64,000 nucleotides of DNA from JAUMXJ01 sp041781135 (GTDB lineage: Bacteria; Bacillota; Clostridia; Peptostreptococcales; Acidaminobacteraceae), in NCBI GenBank assembly GCA_041781135.1, contig JBHAZV010000027.1, forward strand, positions 68,122-132,121, written 5' to 3'. A program made the position numbers and the translations under genes. The notes beneath the pieces were generated by a model. That model saw nothing but the letters and a program-made list of their open reading frames with translations, was not told where the DNA came from and ran no database searches. Numbering within the stretch: position 1 is the first letter of the stretch; the number at the start of each line of letters is the position of its first letter. Of this stretch, positions 7,592 through 16,620 are shown one piece after another.

Positions 7592-9508
7592 ATGGATGTC
7601 AGAAATATAAAGGGCATTGGCGAAAAACGGGCGGAACTTCTCGGAAAATTGGGACTGCACACTGTCGCTGATGTCCTTTACGATTTTCCCCGTGGGTATC
7701 GCGACAGAACAAAAGTTATGGCGCTGTTTTTTGAGTTGCCCGAGGGCGAAGTGCTGTTTAGGGGAAGAATTCTCAGAAAATATTTTTCAAAATCGTCACT
7801 TTTTTTAGAAGTGAGCAGCGAACTTGCAAGATTAAAGATAATTTTTTTTAATGCAAGATTTTTGAATCAAAAATTTGTGGTTGGAGAGGAATACTATTTT
7901 TTTGGGAACATTTCCGATGGAATGATAGCAAATCCGGAGTTTTCACATACCGATTCGGAAGAGTTTTTGAGAATCGTTCCCATTTATGGTCTTACGGAGG
8001 GTCTGAGCCAAAACATCGCGGAGCAGATCCATCAAGGCGCACTGTCAATCTCAAAGAAAAATGCTCTTCCTGAAAATCTTCCTTTTTTTGTGCGAAGAGA
8101 ACTTATGGGGAGAATGGAGGCGATAGCGGCGCTTCATTCGCCCAAAAGCTTTGAAGAAATCGAGGCGGCTCGGCGCAGAATCATAATTGAGGAGCTTTTT
8201 TGGATTTTTTTGGGAATACTGCTTCGAAAAAATACAGATTCAGTTGTACCGATGCGGCTGCGAGATGTTTCGGACTTCAGGCTGCCTGTCAGTCTGACAA
8301 AGGCTCAGCATAGAGCAGTCTGCGATATAAAGAGCGATCTTGAGAGTGGAAGAGTTATGAACCGTCTGATAAACGGCGATGTGGGCTGTGGTAAATCTGT
8401 TGTTGCATTTTTGACGGCTAAAATGGTCTCTGAAAGCGGTTTTCAGGTATTGATTATGGCGCCTACAACGGTGCTTGCAGAGCAGCTGTACAGCGGATAT
8501 GTCTCTATATTCGGCGGTGGAGGTCCGGGCGCTGGCACAGCAATACTCACCTCGCGGACAAATCAGTCGGAAAAACAGAGTATTTATAATGGTTGCCGCA
8601 GCGGTGATATAGGCGTGTTGTTCGGCACTCATGCGGTGCTTTCGGATAATCTGGAGTTTGCGAATTTATCTCTTGTCATTACCGACGAACAGCAGAGATT
8701 TGGTATTTTCCAGCGACAGAGAGCGCTCGAAAAGGCTAAGATACCGCACAATCTTTATCTGACGGCAACTCCTATACCGCAGACGCTCGCACTCACATTT
8801 TTTGCCGATATGGATGTCAGCAGGATAGACGAGATGCCAAAGGGCAGAAAGCCTGTGATAACAAGGTATATAGGCGACGCCGAACTGACTAAAATGCTTG
8901 CTTTTATTCAGAGCAGGATAGATAAAGGCGAACAGGTGTATTTTGTTGCACCGTCCATTGAGGAAAGTTTGAAAAACGTCGAAAAAAAGCTGAAAAAATG
9001 GCTGAAAGCAAGGATTGTCACTGCACATGGAAACATGAATTCCGAAGATGTGCAGCGCTCTTTTGAAAGCTTTCGGAGCGGCAATGCCGATGTGCTGCTT
9101 GCGACGACGATGATAGAGGTGGGCATCGATAATCCAAACGCGACGATAATTGTTATAATAGACGCCGAGCGTTTTGGGCTCTCGCAGCTGCATCAGCTTC
9201 GGGGGCGCGTAGGGCGCGGCAGCTCGGTTTCGCATTGTTTTCTGCTGTCGCGGCGCAGGATCAACGACAGGCTTCAGGTGCTTTTAGATTTTAGCAGCGG
9301 GTTTGAAATAGCCGAAAAAGATCTCGAAATGCGCGGTCCGGGCGTATTTTTTGGCGGAAAACAAAGCGGGCGTCTCAAAATCAGTTTTGATTTTACTTCA
9401 GACGATGTGGGTTTTGCATATTCCGCCGCACAGCGCGCGATTGAACTGTATAGCAGTGGTGACGAGGAAATGGTTAAATTAGTGCAGAGCTCTGCAAAAA
9501 ATAATTAG
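7592..9508 (+). CDS. recG: ATP-dependent DNA helicase RecG
   Basis: Superfamily 2 helicase of 638 residues that remodels stalled forks and branched DNA. The N-terminal wedge domain starts with IKGIGEKRAELLGKLG; Walker A is GDVGCGKS; motif III is TATPIPQT; motifs V and VI are TTMIEVGIDNPNA and QLHQLRGRVGRG. Motif II reads DEQQRFG where most RecG proteins have DEQHRFG. The protein is about 40 residues shorter than typical. No strong ribosome site precedes the ATG at 7592, so expression may depend on coupling to the upstream gene ten bases away. Confidence 0.95.
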   Translation: MDVRNIKGIGEKRAELLGKLGLHTVADVLYDFPRGYRDRTKVMALFFELPEGEVLFRGRILRKYFSKSSLFLEVSSELARLKIIFFNARFLNQKFVVGEEYYFFGNISDGMIANPEFSHTDSEEFLRIVPIYGLTEGLSQNIAEQIHQGALSISKKNALPENLPFFVRRELMGRMEAIAALHSPKSFEEIEAARRRIIIEELFWIFLGILLRKNTDSVVPMRLRDVSDFRLPVSLTKAQHRAVCDIKSDLESGRVMNRLINGDVGCGKSVVAFLTAKMVSESGFQVLIMAPTTVLAEQLYSGYVSIFGGGGPGAGTAILTSRTNQSEKQSIYNGCRSGDIGVLFGTHAVLSDNLEFANLSLVITDEQQRFGIFQRQRALEKAKIPHNLYLTATPIPQTLALTFFADMDVSRIDEMPKGRKPVITRYIGDAELTKMLAFIQSRIDKGEQVYFVAPSIEESLKNVEKKLKKWLKARIVTAHGNMNSEDVQRSFESFRSGNADVLLATTMIEVGIDNPNATIIVIIDAERFGLSQLHQLRGRVGRGSSVSHCFLLSRRRINDRLQVLLDFSSGFEIAEKDLEMRGPGVFFGGKQSGRLKISFDFTSDDVGFAYSAAQRAIELYSSGDEEMVKLVQSSAKNN

Positions 9509-9548
9509 CGCGTTTGCGTTATTGTGCTAAAATTATCGGGGAGGCTTA

Positions 9549-10055
9549 ATGAAAGTTGCTATCTATCCGGGAAGTTTCGACCCGGTCACGTTTGGACATT
9601 TAGACGTTATAAGGCGTTCGTTAAACTTGTTTGACAAGGTGCATGTGGTGGTTATGCAGAATAATGCCAAGACGCCGATGTTTTCTGCGGATGAGCGAAA
9701 AAGACTGATAGAGGAGTCGATATTTGAATCAGAAATCGGAACAGGCGCCGAGCTTGTAGTCGAATCGAGCGCGGGGCTGCTTGTCGATTTTGCAAAAAGA
9801 GTAGGAGCAACAGCTATTATTAAAGGGCTCAGGGCGGTTTCTGACTTCGAGATGGAATTTCAAATGGCCGCGGCAAATCAAGTGCTTGAACCGGGGCTTG
9901 AATCAGTTTTTGTGATGACCCGCGCCGAGTATATGTACCTTAGTTCTAGTATAGTCAGGGAAGTCGCGTACTTCGGCGGCGATATTTCGTCGTTTGTGAC
10001 GCCTTGTGTAATGAGGGCGATTGCGGACTATCACAGGAGGAAAAATGGCAGATAA
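9549..10055 (+). CDS. coaD: Phosphopantetheine adenylyltransferase
   Basis: A 168-residue nucleotidyltransferase that transfers AMP from ATP to 4'-phosphopantetheine, the penultimate step of coenzyme A synthesis. The nucleotide-binding T-x-G-H motif is at residues 14-17 (YPGSFDPVTFGHLD), GLRAVSDFEMEFQMA forms the substrate site, and YLSSSIVREVA is the ISSTxxR-like motif. A GGGGAGG ribosome site precedes ATG 9549. The stop lies 11 bases inside the next gene, so the two are coupled. Confidence 0.96.
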   Translation: MKVAIYPGSFDPVTFGHLDVIRRSLNLFDKVHVVVMQNNAKTPMFSADERKRLIEESIFESEIGTGAELVVESSAGLLVDFAKRVGATAIIKGLRAVSDFEMEFQMAAANQVLEPGLESVFVMTRAEYMYLSSSIVREVAYFGGDISSFVTPCVMRAIADYHRRKNGR

Positions 10056-10575
10056 AGTATTAAAAACAATTGAAGCGATAGAGGAATTTCAGGAAAAACT
10101 CGACAATAAAAACACTTTGATGTTTACGAATTCCGTGCTTGTAAAAAAGTCTGAATTTGTAGAACTGCTGGAGACGATAAAATATAATCTTCCCGACGAG
10201 GTTATGAAGTGTCAGGCTTTTATGGATGATATGTCTGCGATTCATCTTCGCGCTCAGGCTGCGGCAAAGAGCTGTATTGACGATGCCGAGAAGCGTGCTA
10301 ATGATATGCTCGAAGATGCGAAGCGAAAGGCCGAAGAGATCGTGAGTATGGCGAACCAAAAACGCAATGAGCTGCTTGATCAGAATCAGATAGTTGTCAG
10401 GGCAAAGGAATACGCACAGAGTCTTCAGGCGAGGTCTGAGTCTCAGGCGAGAGAAATCATTGAAAATGCTAAGGGCATAGCAATGAGTTCGCTGAATTCG
10501 ACAATGAACGAGCTCGATCAGGCAAAAAACAGGCTCAGGCAATATATGAGCAATATCGAAAGATTGCAGAAATAA
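10045..10575 (+). CDS. Coiled-coil protein of unknown function, ATP synthase subunit B/H-like
   Basis: A 176-residue, highly charged, helical protein. From about residue 65 to the end it is a continuous Ala/Glu/Lys-rich coiled coil resembling the stalk subunits of ATP synthases (subunit B, E or H) and DivIVA-like proteins, but there is no membrane segment. The start ATG 10045 has a GGAGG ribosome site and overlaps coaD; an in-frame TTG at 10021 is less likely. Similar proteins sit after coaD in other Clostridia as I recall, which is knowledge rather than something seen here. Function unknown. Confidence 0.75.
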   Translation: MADKVLKTIEAIEEFQEKLDNKNTLMFTNSVLVKKSEFVELLETIKYNLPDEVMKCQAFMDDMSAIHLRAQAAAKSCIDDAEKRANDMLEDAKRKAEEIVSMANQKRNELLDQNQIVVRAKEYAQSLQARSESQAREIIENAKGIAMSSLNSTMNELDQAKNRLRQYMSNIERLQK

Positions 10576-10586
10576 ATTTGCAGCAG

Positions 10587-10615
10587 TAGACAAATTTGTA
10601 AAAATGTGGTATAAT
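10587..10615 (+). promoter_or_regulatory. radC promoter
   Basis: -35 TAGACA (10587-10592), 17-base spacer, -10 TATAAT (10610-10615) preceded by TGG, an extended -10. The radC ATG is only 14 bases downstream, so the leader would be about 8 bases. Confidence 0.75.
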
Positions 10616-10629
10616 CAGATTGGTGAAAT

Positions 10630-11322
10630 ATGATCAGAGATATACCAACTGAAGAGAGGCCGATGGAAAAGCTTATGGCATGCGGCGCAAGAAGTCTGTC
10701 AGATTCGGAGTTGCTTGCGAATGTTATCAGGACCGGTACGCGTGACAGGTCGGCAATAGAGTTGTCGCAGGCGCTGGTTCGCGAGTACGGAGGACTTAAA
10801 AACCTGAGCTGCATGTCTGTGAACGAGCTTACAAGGAATCGCGGTATAGGTAAGACAAGAGCGTGTCAGCTTGTTGCGGCATTTGAACTTGGCAGGAGGG
10901 CAAAGCGTCCGGAGAATGTGACAGGCAAACGCATCGGCGGAAGTTCCGAGCTTATCGAATTTTTTAAGTATGAATTTGTAGATGATGAGGTCGAGCGCGC
11001 AATAGTAGTACATTTGAGCAGCAGCGGCACAATAATGAGCTGGCAGACGATTTCTGTAGGTATTCTTAATGCTTCTCTGATACATCCGCGCGAGGTGTTT
11101 AAGCAGGCTGTGCGCGAGGCGGCAATGTCCATTATACTGCTTCACAATCATCCATCGGGCAATTCAGAGCCGTCTGCGGAGGACTTTTTAATAACCCGCA
11201 GACTTTTTGAGACCGGGCAGCTTCTTGGAATTGCGCTGCTCGATCATATAATAGTAGCCGGAGATGCGCATTACAGCTTTAGGAGAGCGGGCAGGCTGCC
11301 CGATTCCGGCGGAATAAAATAA
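10630..11322 (+). CDS. radC: RadC/JAB-domain protein
   Basis: A 230-residue RadC family protein. An N-terminal helix-hairpin-helix region (about residues 60-85, NRGIGKTRACQL) precedes a JAB1/MPN metalloprotease-like fold with the zinc motif H172-x-H174-P-S and D185 (LLHNHPSGNSEPSAED). The family was once linked to DNA repair, but its role is unsettled; the JAMM residues are intact here. As in many Firmicutes it directly precedes mreB. It has its own promoter, and only a weak GGTGA ribosome site. Confidence 0.92.
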   Translation: MIRDIPTEERPMEKLMACGARSLSDSELLANVIRTGTRDRSAIELSQALVREYGGLKNLSCMSVNELTRNRGIGKTRACQLVAAFELGRRAKRPENVTGKRIGGSSELIEFFKYEFVDDEVERAIVVHLSSSGTIMSWQTISVGILNASLIHPREVFKQAVREAAMSIILLHNHPSGNSEPSAEDFLITRRLFETGQLLGIALLDHIIVAGDAHYSFRRAGRLPDSGGIK

Positions 11323-11360
11323 AAATAACGCCCCGAATGGCGGGGTTTACAAGGGAAAAT

Positions 11361-12380
11361 ATGAAAAAATTTCTTAACCAATACATAGGAATAGATCTTG
11401 GAACTTCAAATACTGTAGTATTTGTAAAGAATAAGGGGATAGTGCTTAATGAAGCTTCGGTCATTGTCGTGGATGATAAGGAAAATGTTGTTGCGGTCGG
11501 CAACGAAGCCAAGGGAATGATCGGTAGGACTCCGGGAAAAATCCGTGCGATACGCCCGCTCCGCGAGGGTGTTATAGCGGACTTTAACGTAACACAGAAA
11601 ATGATACAGCATTTTATTCGCAAGGTGCTTTCAAACAGTTTTTTTGCGAGTCCGAGGGTTGTAGTCGGTGTGCCGTATCAGATTACAGAGGTCGAGAAGC
11701 GCGCGGTTTACGACGCTACTATGCAGGCCGGTGCAAAGGAGGTTTACTTGATCGAGGAGCCTATGGCGGCTGCGATCGGAGCGGGGCTTCCGGTAATTGA
11801 GGCGTACGGATCGATGGTGGTCGATATAGGCGGAGGCACTACCGAGATAGCGATAATATCGCTCGGAGGAATTGTATCCGCCCGTTCTATCAGGATTGGT
11901 GGTGACGAGTTTGATCAGTCTATACTGATGTACATAAAGAAAAAATACAATGTGATAATTGGTGAAAACACAGCTGAAAAGATAAAGATAAGCATTGGAA
12001 ATGCAATCGTACCGCATCCCGAACTCATGGTGACCGTCACCGGAAGAAATTTAGTGACCGGCGTGCCAAACGACATTGAGCTGAGTTCAAGGGATATAAA
12101 TGCAGCGCTAAAAGAACCTATAGGCAAGATAATAGATGGTGTAAAAGCTACTCTTGAAGCCGCGCCACCTGAGCTTGCAGCCGATGTTTTCGTTTCCGGA
12201 ATCGTGCTTACCGGAGGCGGCGCTCTGATTTCCGGACTCGCTGAGCTTATCAGCCGCGAGACGGGGATTCCGGTGCGCATTGCCGACGATCCGCTCGACT
12301 GCGTCGTAAAGGGCGCTGCAGAGGTGGTCGAGCGATTTGATGAACTTCGCGTAGTATTTTCTACTGTCAGAGGCAAGTAA
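11361..12380 (+). CDS. mreB: Rod shape-determining protein MreB
   Basis: A bacterial actin of 339 residues that polymerises under the membrane and guides lateral cell wall synthesis. The phosphate 1 loop IGIDLGTSNTVV, the phosphate 2 loop VVDIGGGTTEIAIISLGG and the adenosine motif LTGGGALISGLAELI are clear. An in-frame ATG at 11337 exists, but ATG 11361 has the ribosome site (AAGGGA) and gives the normal N-terminus. The stop TAATG overlaps the mreC start. A short GC hairpin sits just upstream between radC and mreB. Confidence 0.96.
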   Translation: MKKFLNQYIGIDLGTSNTVVFVKNKGIVLNEASVIVVDDKENVVAVGNEAKGMIGRTPGKIRAIRPLREGVIADFNVTQKMIQHFIRKVLSNSFFASPRVVVGVPYQITEVEKRAVYDATMQAGAKEVYLIEEPMAAAIGAGLPVIEAYGSMVVDIGGGTTEIAIISLGGIVSARSIRIGGDEFDQSILMYIKKKYNVIIGENTAEKIKISIGNAIVPHPELMVTVTGRNLVTGVPNDIELSSRDINAALKEPIGKIIDGVKATLEAAPPELAADVFVSGIVLTGGGALISGLAELISRETGIPVRIADDPLDCVVKGAAEVVERFDELRVVFSTVRGK

Positions 12381-13207
12381 TGCCGAAATTATTAAGAAAC
12401 ATTCTCATCGGGCTCGCGGTGGCTGTTCTTGTGGGACTTATGCTTATATCTGCATTTGGCAGGCAGGGCATAACTTTTGTCGAGGACAAGCTCGGCATAG
12501 TTACGATGTATGTCGGCAAGATATTCGCCGGAATAGGGAATTTTGTGGACGAGAGGGTCGAACCTTTTTTTAATGTGCTAAGCTACAAGGAACATAATGA
12601 AGCGCTTATGAGAGAAAATTCTGCGCTTCGAGAAGAAGTTATTGCTCTTACGCTGACGCGCAAAGAAATAGCTGAACTTGAGGATCTTGAAAATGCACTT
12701 AACATTATCAGACCTTCTAATGAGCGCAAAGTCGTGGGTGCAAATGTTATTGGCAAAGATCCCGGGAACTGGTTTAATTATTTTGTGATAGATGTCGGTT
12801 ATGAAAGCGGTGTTACAAAGAATTCAACTGTCATAAACGGTCAGGGGCTCGTGGGGCTTGTGTACGAAGTTGGCGCGACCTGGTCCAAGGTTGTCGCGAT
12901 TGTCGACCAGAAGTCGTCTGTGGCATTTGAGATGGTAAAATCAAAGGGCGATTTTGATGGTATCGTGAGCGGCTCCAAGAATTTTGAACTGATATGCGAA
13001 TTTTATGATCCGAACGCTACTTTTGAAATAGGCGATTCTCTTATGACTTCCGGTATAGGCATATATCCGCAGGGTATCATGATAGGCAAGATCGTCAGTA
13101 TTTTAGAAGATGCCGGCGATTTGTCCAAGAAAGCTGTCGTCAGCCCTGTGGTGGATTTCCACAAAATCAAAAAGGTACTTGTCGTTCCTTACGAGGAGCG
13201 CAAATGA
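12380..13207 (+). CDS. mreC: Rod shape-determining protein MreC
   Basis: A 275-residue membrane protein: one N-terminal transmembrane helix (about residues 8-27), a coiled coil (about 65-110) and two extracytoplasmic beta domains containing the typical VIGKDPGNWFNYFVIDVG segment. MreC links MreB filaments to PBP2 and RodA, both encoded downstream. It overlaps mreB by one base (TAATG) and mreD by ATGA. Confidence 0.95.
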   Translation: MPKLLRNILIGLAVAVLVGLMLISAFGRQGITFVEDKLGIVTMYVGKIFAGIGNFVDERVEPFFNVLSYKEHNEALMRENSALREEVIALTLTRKEIAELEDLENALNIIRPSNERKVVGANVIGKDPGNWFNYFVIDVGYESGVTKNSTVINGQGLVGLVYEVGATWSKVVAIVDQKSSVAFEMVKSKGDFDGIVSGSKNFELICEFYDPNATFEIGDSLMTSGIGIYPQGIMIGKIVSILEDAGDLSKKAVVSPVVDFHKIKKVLVVPYEERK

Positions 13208-13707
13208 AAAAAAATGTCTTGGTCGGGGCTGCGATAGGTCTTTTCTCATTTTTTCTATCGGCTACAATTTTTCAGTTTTTTAGGATAGGAGGTGTTGTGT
13301 TTAATTCGGGCATTATCGCCGCAATATGCACAATGCTGCTTTGTGACAGGCGATGTGCGTTTGTGGCCGTCTTGCTCTATGCAGTCTTTGTAGATCTGTT
13401 TGTAAGCAGACTGCTTGGAGTAAATCTCTCGATATACCTCTGCATGCTCGTGATGCTCGGCAATCTCGTAGATGAGTTTTATGTAAAAAGCGTTACTCTT
13501 CCATTTATTCTCTTGGCGCTTTGTACGCTGTTTTATCACGCGTTTTATTTTGTGGTGATGTATGTTACCGCTTCGCTGCTGCCTGCCCAGGATATTTTCA
13601 GGATTGTTGCGATCGAGATGCTTTACAATCTCTTAGTGGGTTTTTTTGTTTATAGGGCTGCATTTAGGGTAGTAAGAGGTCACAGCTTGGGGAAAGAAAA
13701 TGTTTAA
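13204..13707 (+). CDS. mreD: Rod shape-determining protein MreD
   Basis: A 167-residue, very hydrophobic protein with about five membrane segments, matching the MreD family in size and in position between mreC and the PBP2 gene. It belongs to the elongasome. Sequence conservation in the family is low, so the call rests on hydrophobicity and context. Start and stop overlap both neighbours (ATGA with mreC, eight bases with the PBP gene). Confidence 0.9.
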   Translation: MKKNVLVGAAIGLFSFFLSATIFQFFRIGGVVFNSGIIAAICTMLLCDRRCAFVAVLLYAVFVDLFVSRLLGVNLSIYLCMLVMLGNLVDEFYVKSVTLPFILLALCTLFYHAFYFVVMYVTASLLPAQDIFRIVAIEMLYNLLVGFFVYRAAFRVVRGHSLGKENV

Positions 13708-16576
13708 GATATTTCTAAATAGATATGTACATATTTTAATAATAATTTTGGCGGTGTTGCTGCTCCTTGCGGGCTTTTTGCACAACCTGACTATTGATGA
13801 ATACCTAAAGTATTCGGAGCTTTCGCTGCAGTGGCGCATACGAAAGATGGAGATTCCGGCAAGCCGCGGTGAAATAACGGACATAAAAGGTAATGTACTT
13901 GCGAAAAACGCCGTTGGGTATTCGATAAAGCTCAATTCGTCTATGATACCTACGGATGAGTTCTCTGAGCAATGTATAAGAATGTATGATTTTTTTGAGA
14001 GCCGCGGAGAAAAGCAGCAGGAATTTCCTATTTACATCGAAGATGGGATATACAAGTATCGTTTTGACGAGAATATCAGGCAGTGGCTGGTTAAATCGGG
14101 ATATGAGGACGATTGGAGTGCGAGGGATGTATTTGAGTACGAGAAGAGCGCATACTATATCGATAAGGAGCTCAGCGATTATGAGGCAATGAAGCTGCTG
14201 CTTTCGCGCTCGATTTATCTGCCGATCTCCACAATTGGAATGAAATTCACCGAGCAGATTGCAAAGGAACAATTTTTGCAGTCATACGGAATAGATATAG
14301 ACACTCCTCCAAAACAGGCGTTCGAAGAGATTCGTTCGCTCAGAAGTTTCAGGATTTCGGAAGAACTTGCGCCTGAGGAGGCGTACAAGATAATGGTTTA
14401 CAGGCATCTTGTGCGTGAAAAAGGCGATCTTAAGTATGAACCAATCGAAGTGGCACCGCAGGTTTCGCTTGAGACCGCTGTGCTCGTTGCGGAGAGGGCA
14501 CACGAATTTCCTGGGCTTTACAGCGATTTTACCGTACGCCGCGAATACAGCGGCGGTGACCTCGCCTCTCATATAGTGGGATACATAGGAAAGATAGCTA
14601 CAGAAAACGAAATAGAATATTTTGTGGACGGTAAAGGTTACAATCGATATGATTCTGTCGGAAAAACTGGGATTGAATACGTAATGGACGATGTACTCCA
14701 CGGGAGGACGGGTTTTAAGTACATAGAAGCCGATGTGAACGGCAAGTATATAGGCGAAGTAAATGCCGAAGATTACGGACTTACTACTGAAAAACAGAGT
14801 AAGGGAAGCAATATTCAGCTAACAATTGATATAGAGCTTCAGCAAAAGTTAAAGAATACCATAATAGAATTTTTAGGAAATCTTCAGACAGGAAACCTTG
14901 TAAAATCAAAATGGGGCGATTACAGCATGAAAAAATACGCCACAGCGGAAACAGCGGCAGTTGCTATAGCCGATGTCAAAACCGGCAAAATATACGGAGC
15001 GTACAGTTATCCTTCTTACGACTCCATGGTATTTATGGATGGAATTACAAAGGAGGACTGGGATCTGCTGAATCCAAGCAACAGCCGCAATCCTATCGCC
15101 GCGCGCCCACTTCTTGATTTGACTGCAATGATGGCTGTTCAGCCCGGCTCGACATACAAGATGATAACAGGTTATGCCGCGCTTACGCAGGGGCTTGATC
15201 CTCACCAACAGATATTTGCAGACGGTTTTATTGAGATAGGGCAGCACACATTCGGCTGCTGGCTTTGGAATCAGCATCACGCAAAACACGGTCTTCTCAA
15301 TTTGAGAAGTGCGCTTAAAGAGTCTTGCAATTACTATTTTTTCTGTATTGCAAACGCCACAGATTATTATAATAAGCGACCTCTTGATTTTGAGATGAAT
15401 AATGATATTTTGATAAATACATCCAAATTGTTTGGAATGGGCGAGAGTTCGGGCGCAGAGGTTCCGGAACTGATATTTCCTGTTCCCGATGTTGAGCGCA
15501 AGGTGGATACGACTTTGGCGCTGCTTAGATATAAGCTTGAGGATTTGCTGCCGGAATATTTTGCGCAGGGAGATATAGATACTGCGGCTAAGCGTGAAAA
15601 AATTATTGAAACCATTGTAGGATGGGCGCAGGAAAATCCTTCAAGAGGCGATATTATCGAGCGTTTGTTCGAGCTCGGCTCCAATCCCGATTATCTTGTG
15701 ACTGAAAAGCTTGCGGACATAATCAAGTACGACCATTTCAATATGATGGAGTGGTACGAGGGCGATACTATGAACCTTTCGATCGGTCAGGGGGAACATG
15801 CATACACCCCGCTGCAGATGCTTAGATACACCTCGATCATTGCGAATGGCGGCGTTCCGATAGAGCTAACATACATCAATTCAATTGGCGGCGTGCCATA
15901 TTATAAGAATCAAGGCAAGCAGAGCTTTGATACAGCTGGAAATCTGATCCATATCCAAGAGGGTATGTACAAAGTTGTAAATGATCCGGGAACATTCATA
16001 TACAATATTTACAAAAATTTCCCTATAAAAATTGCTGGGAAAACCGGCACGGCCGAAAAGGAAGGCAAGATCCCGCCTCTGGATGAAGTGGAATATCTTT
16101 TGAACAATCTGCGGCAGATAGCCCCTGAGCTTACTGCCGAACAGGTAGAGGAGGAAACGGTACGGATTATTAAGGAGCGCAGTGAGGAAATGAGTAGGGT
16201 GGAAGCTCAAATTGACGAACTCGAAGCTGCCGGTGGCGACGAGGAACTCCTGCACGAGCTCCATCATAAGTTTGCGGATATTTTGAATTTAGATAGGCTC
16301 AATAAAGGCGACGCAATGCGTGAGGCAATAAAAAATCTAACTGAAGGCAGAGTGACAGATGACGATATAAATCGTTTCAGACCGCAATATGAGAGTTTTT
16401 CATGGTTTGTTTGCTATGCTCCATATGACAATCCTGAAATAGCCGTGTCTGTGCTCGTTCCTCAGGGCGGCGAGGGTCATAATGCTGCGGTTTTGGCAAG
16501 AGACGTGATTGCGGCGTACTACGGTCTTGATAAGGATGAAGAGACAGAGCAGCAAGATTCCGAAAACGCTGAATAG
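13700..16576 (+). CDS. mrdA: Penicillin-binding protein 2 (class B transpeptidase), enlarged
   Basis: A 958-residue class B PBP, the peptidoglycan transpeptidase partner of RodA. An N-terminal membrane anchor (about residues 11-30) is followed by a dimerisation domain and the transpeptidase domain with S484-T-Y-K487, S542-C-N544 and K781-T-G783. It is much larger than the usual 600-750 residues. Extra sequence lies between the SxN and KTG motifs (about 590-690) and directly after KTG (about 790-895), the latter rich in Glu, Lys and Leu and probably helical. The C-terminus is acidic and Gln-rich. It is the last gene of the mre operon. Confidence 0.93.
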   Translation: MFKIFLNRYVHILIIILAVLLLLAGFLHNLTIDEYLKYSELSLQWRIRKMEIPASRGEITDIKGNVLAKNAVGYSIKLNSSMIPTDEFSEQCIRMYDFFESRGEKQQEFPIYIEDGIYKYRFDENIRQWLVKSGYEDDWSARDVFEYEKSAYYIDKELSDYEAMKLLLSRSIYLPISTIGMKFTEQIAKEQFLQSYGIDIDTPPKQAFEEIRSLRSFRISEELAPEEAYKIMVYRHLVREKGDLKYEPIEVAPQVSLETAVLVAERAHEFPGLYSDFTVRREYSGGDLASHIVGYIGKIATENEIEYFVDGKGYNRYDSVGKTGIEYVMDDVLHGRTGFKYIEADVNGKYIGEVNAEDYGLTTEKQSKGSNIQLTIDIELQQKLKNTIIEFLGNLQTGNLVKSKWGDYSMKKYATAETAAVAIADVKTGKIYGAYSYPSYDSMVFMDGITKEDWDLLNPSNSRNPIAARPLLDLTAMMAVQPGSTYKMITGYAALTQGLDPHQQIFADGFIEIGQHTFGCWLWNQHHAKHGLLNLRSALKESCNYYFFCIANATDYYNKRPLDFEMNNDILINTSKLFGMGESSGAEVPELIFPVPDVERKVDTTLALLRYKLEDLLPEYFAQGDIDTAAKREKIIETIVGWAQENPSRGDIIERLFELGSNPDYLVTEKLADIIKYDHFNMMEWYEGDTMNLSIGQGEHAYTPLQMLRYTSIIANGGVPIELTYINSIGGVPYYKNQGKQSFDTAGNLIHIQEGMYKVVNDPGTFIYNIYKNFPIKIAGKTGTAEKEGKIPPLDEVEYLLNNLRQIAPELTAEQVEEETVRIIKERSEEMSRVEAQIDELEAAGGDEELLHELHHKFADILNLDRLNKGDAMREAIKNLTEGRVTDDDINRFRPQYESFSWFVCYAPYDNPEIAVSVLVPQGGEGHNAAVLARDVIAAYYGLDKDEETEQQDSENAE

Positions 16577-16581
16577 GCTCG

Positions 16582-16610
16582 TTCAAAAATTAAAAAATCT
16601 ATGGTACAAT
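16582..16610 (+). promoter_or_regulatory. minC promoter
   Basis: -35-like TTCAAA (16582-16587), 17-base spacer, -10 TACAAT (16605-16610) preceded by TGG (extended -10). The minC ATG at 16621 is ten bases further, so the transcript leader would be only a few bases. Confidence 0.6.
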
Positions 16611-16620
16611 ACAGTGGAGT

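Noticed and set aside
11323..11360. Short GC hairpin between radC and mreB as a terminator
   Set aside because: Only a few pairs and no T tail; kept as a note under mreB.
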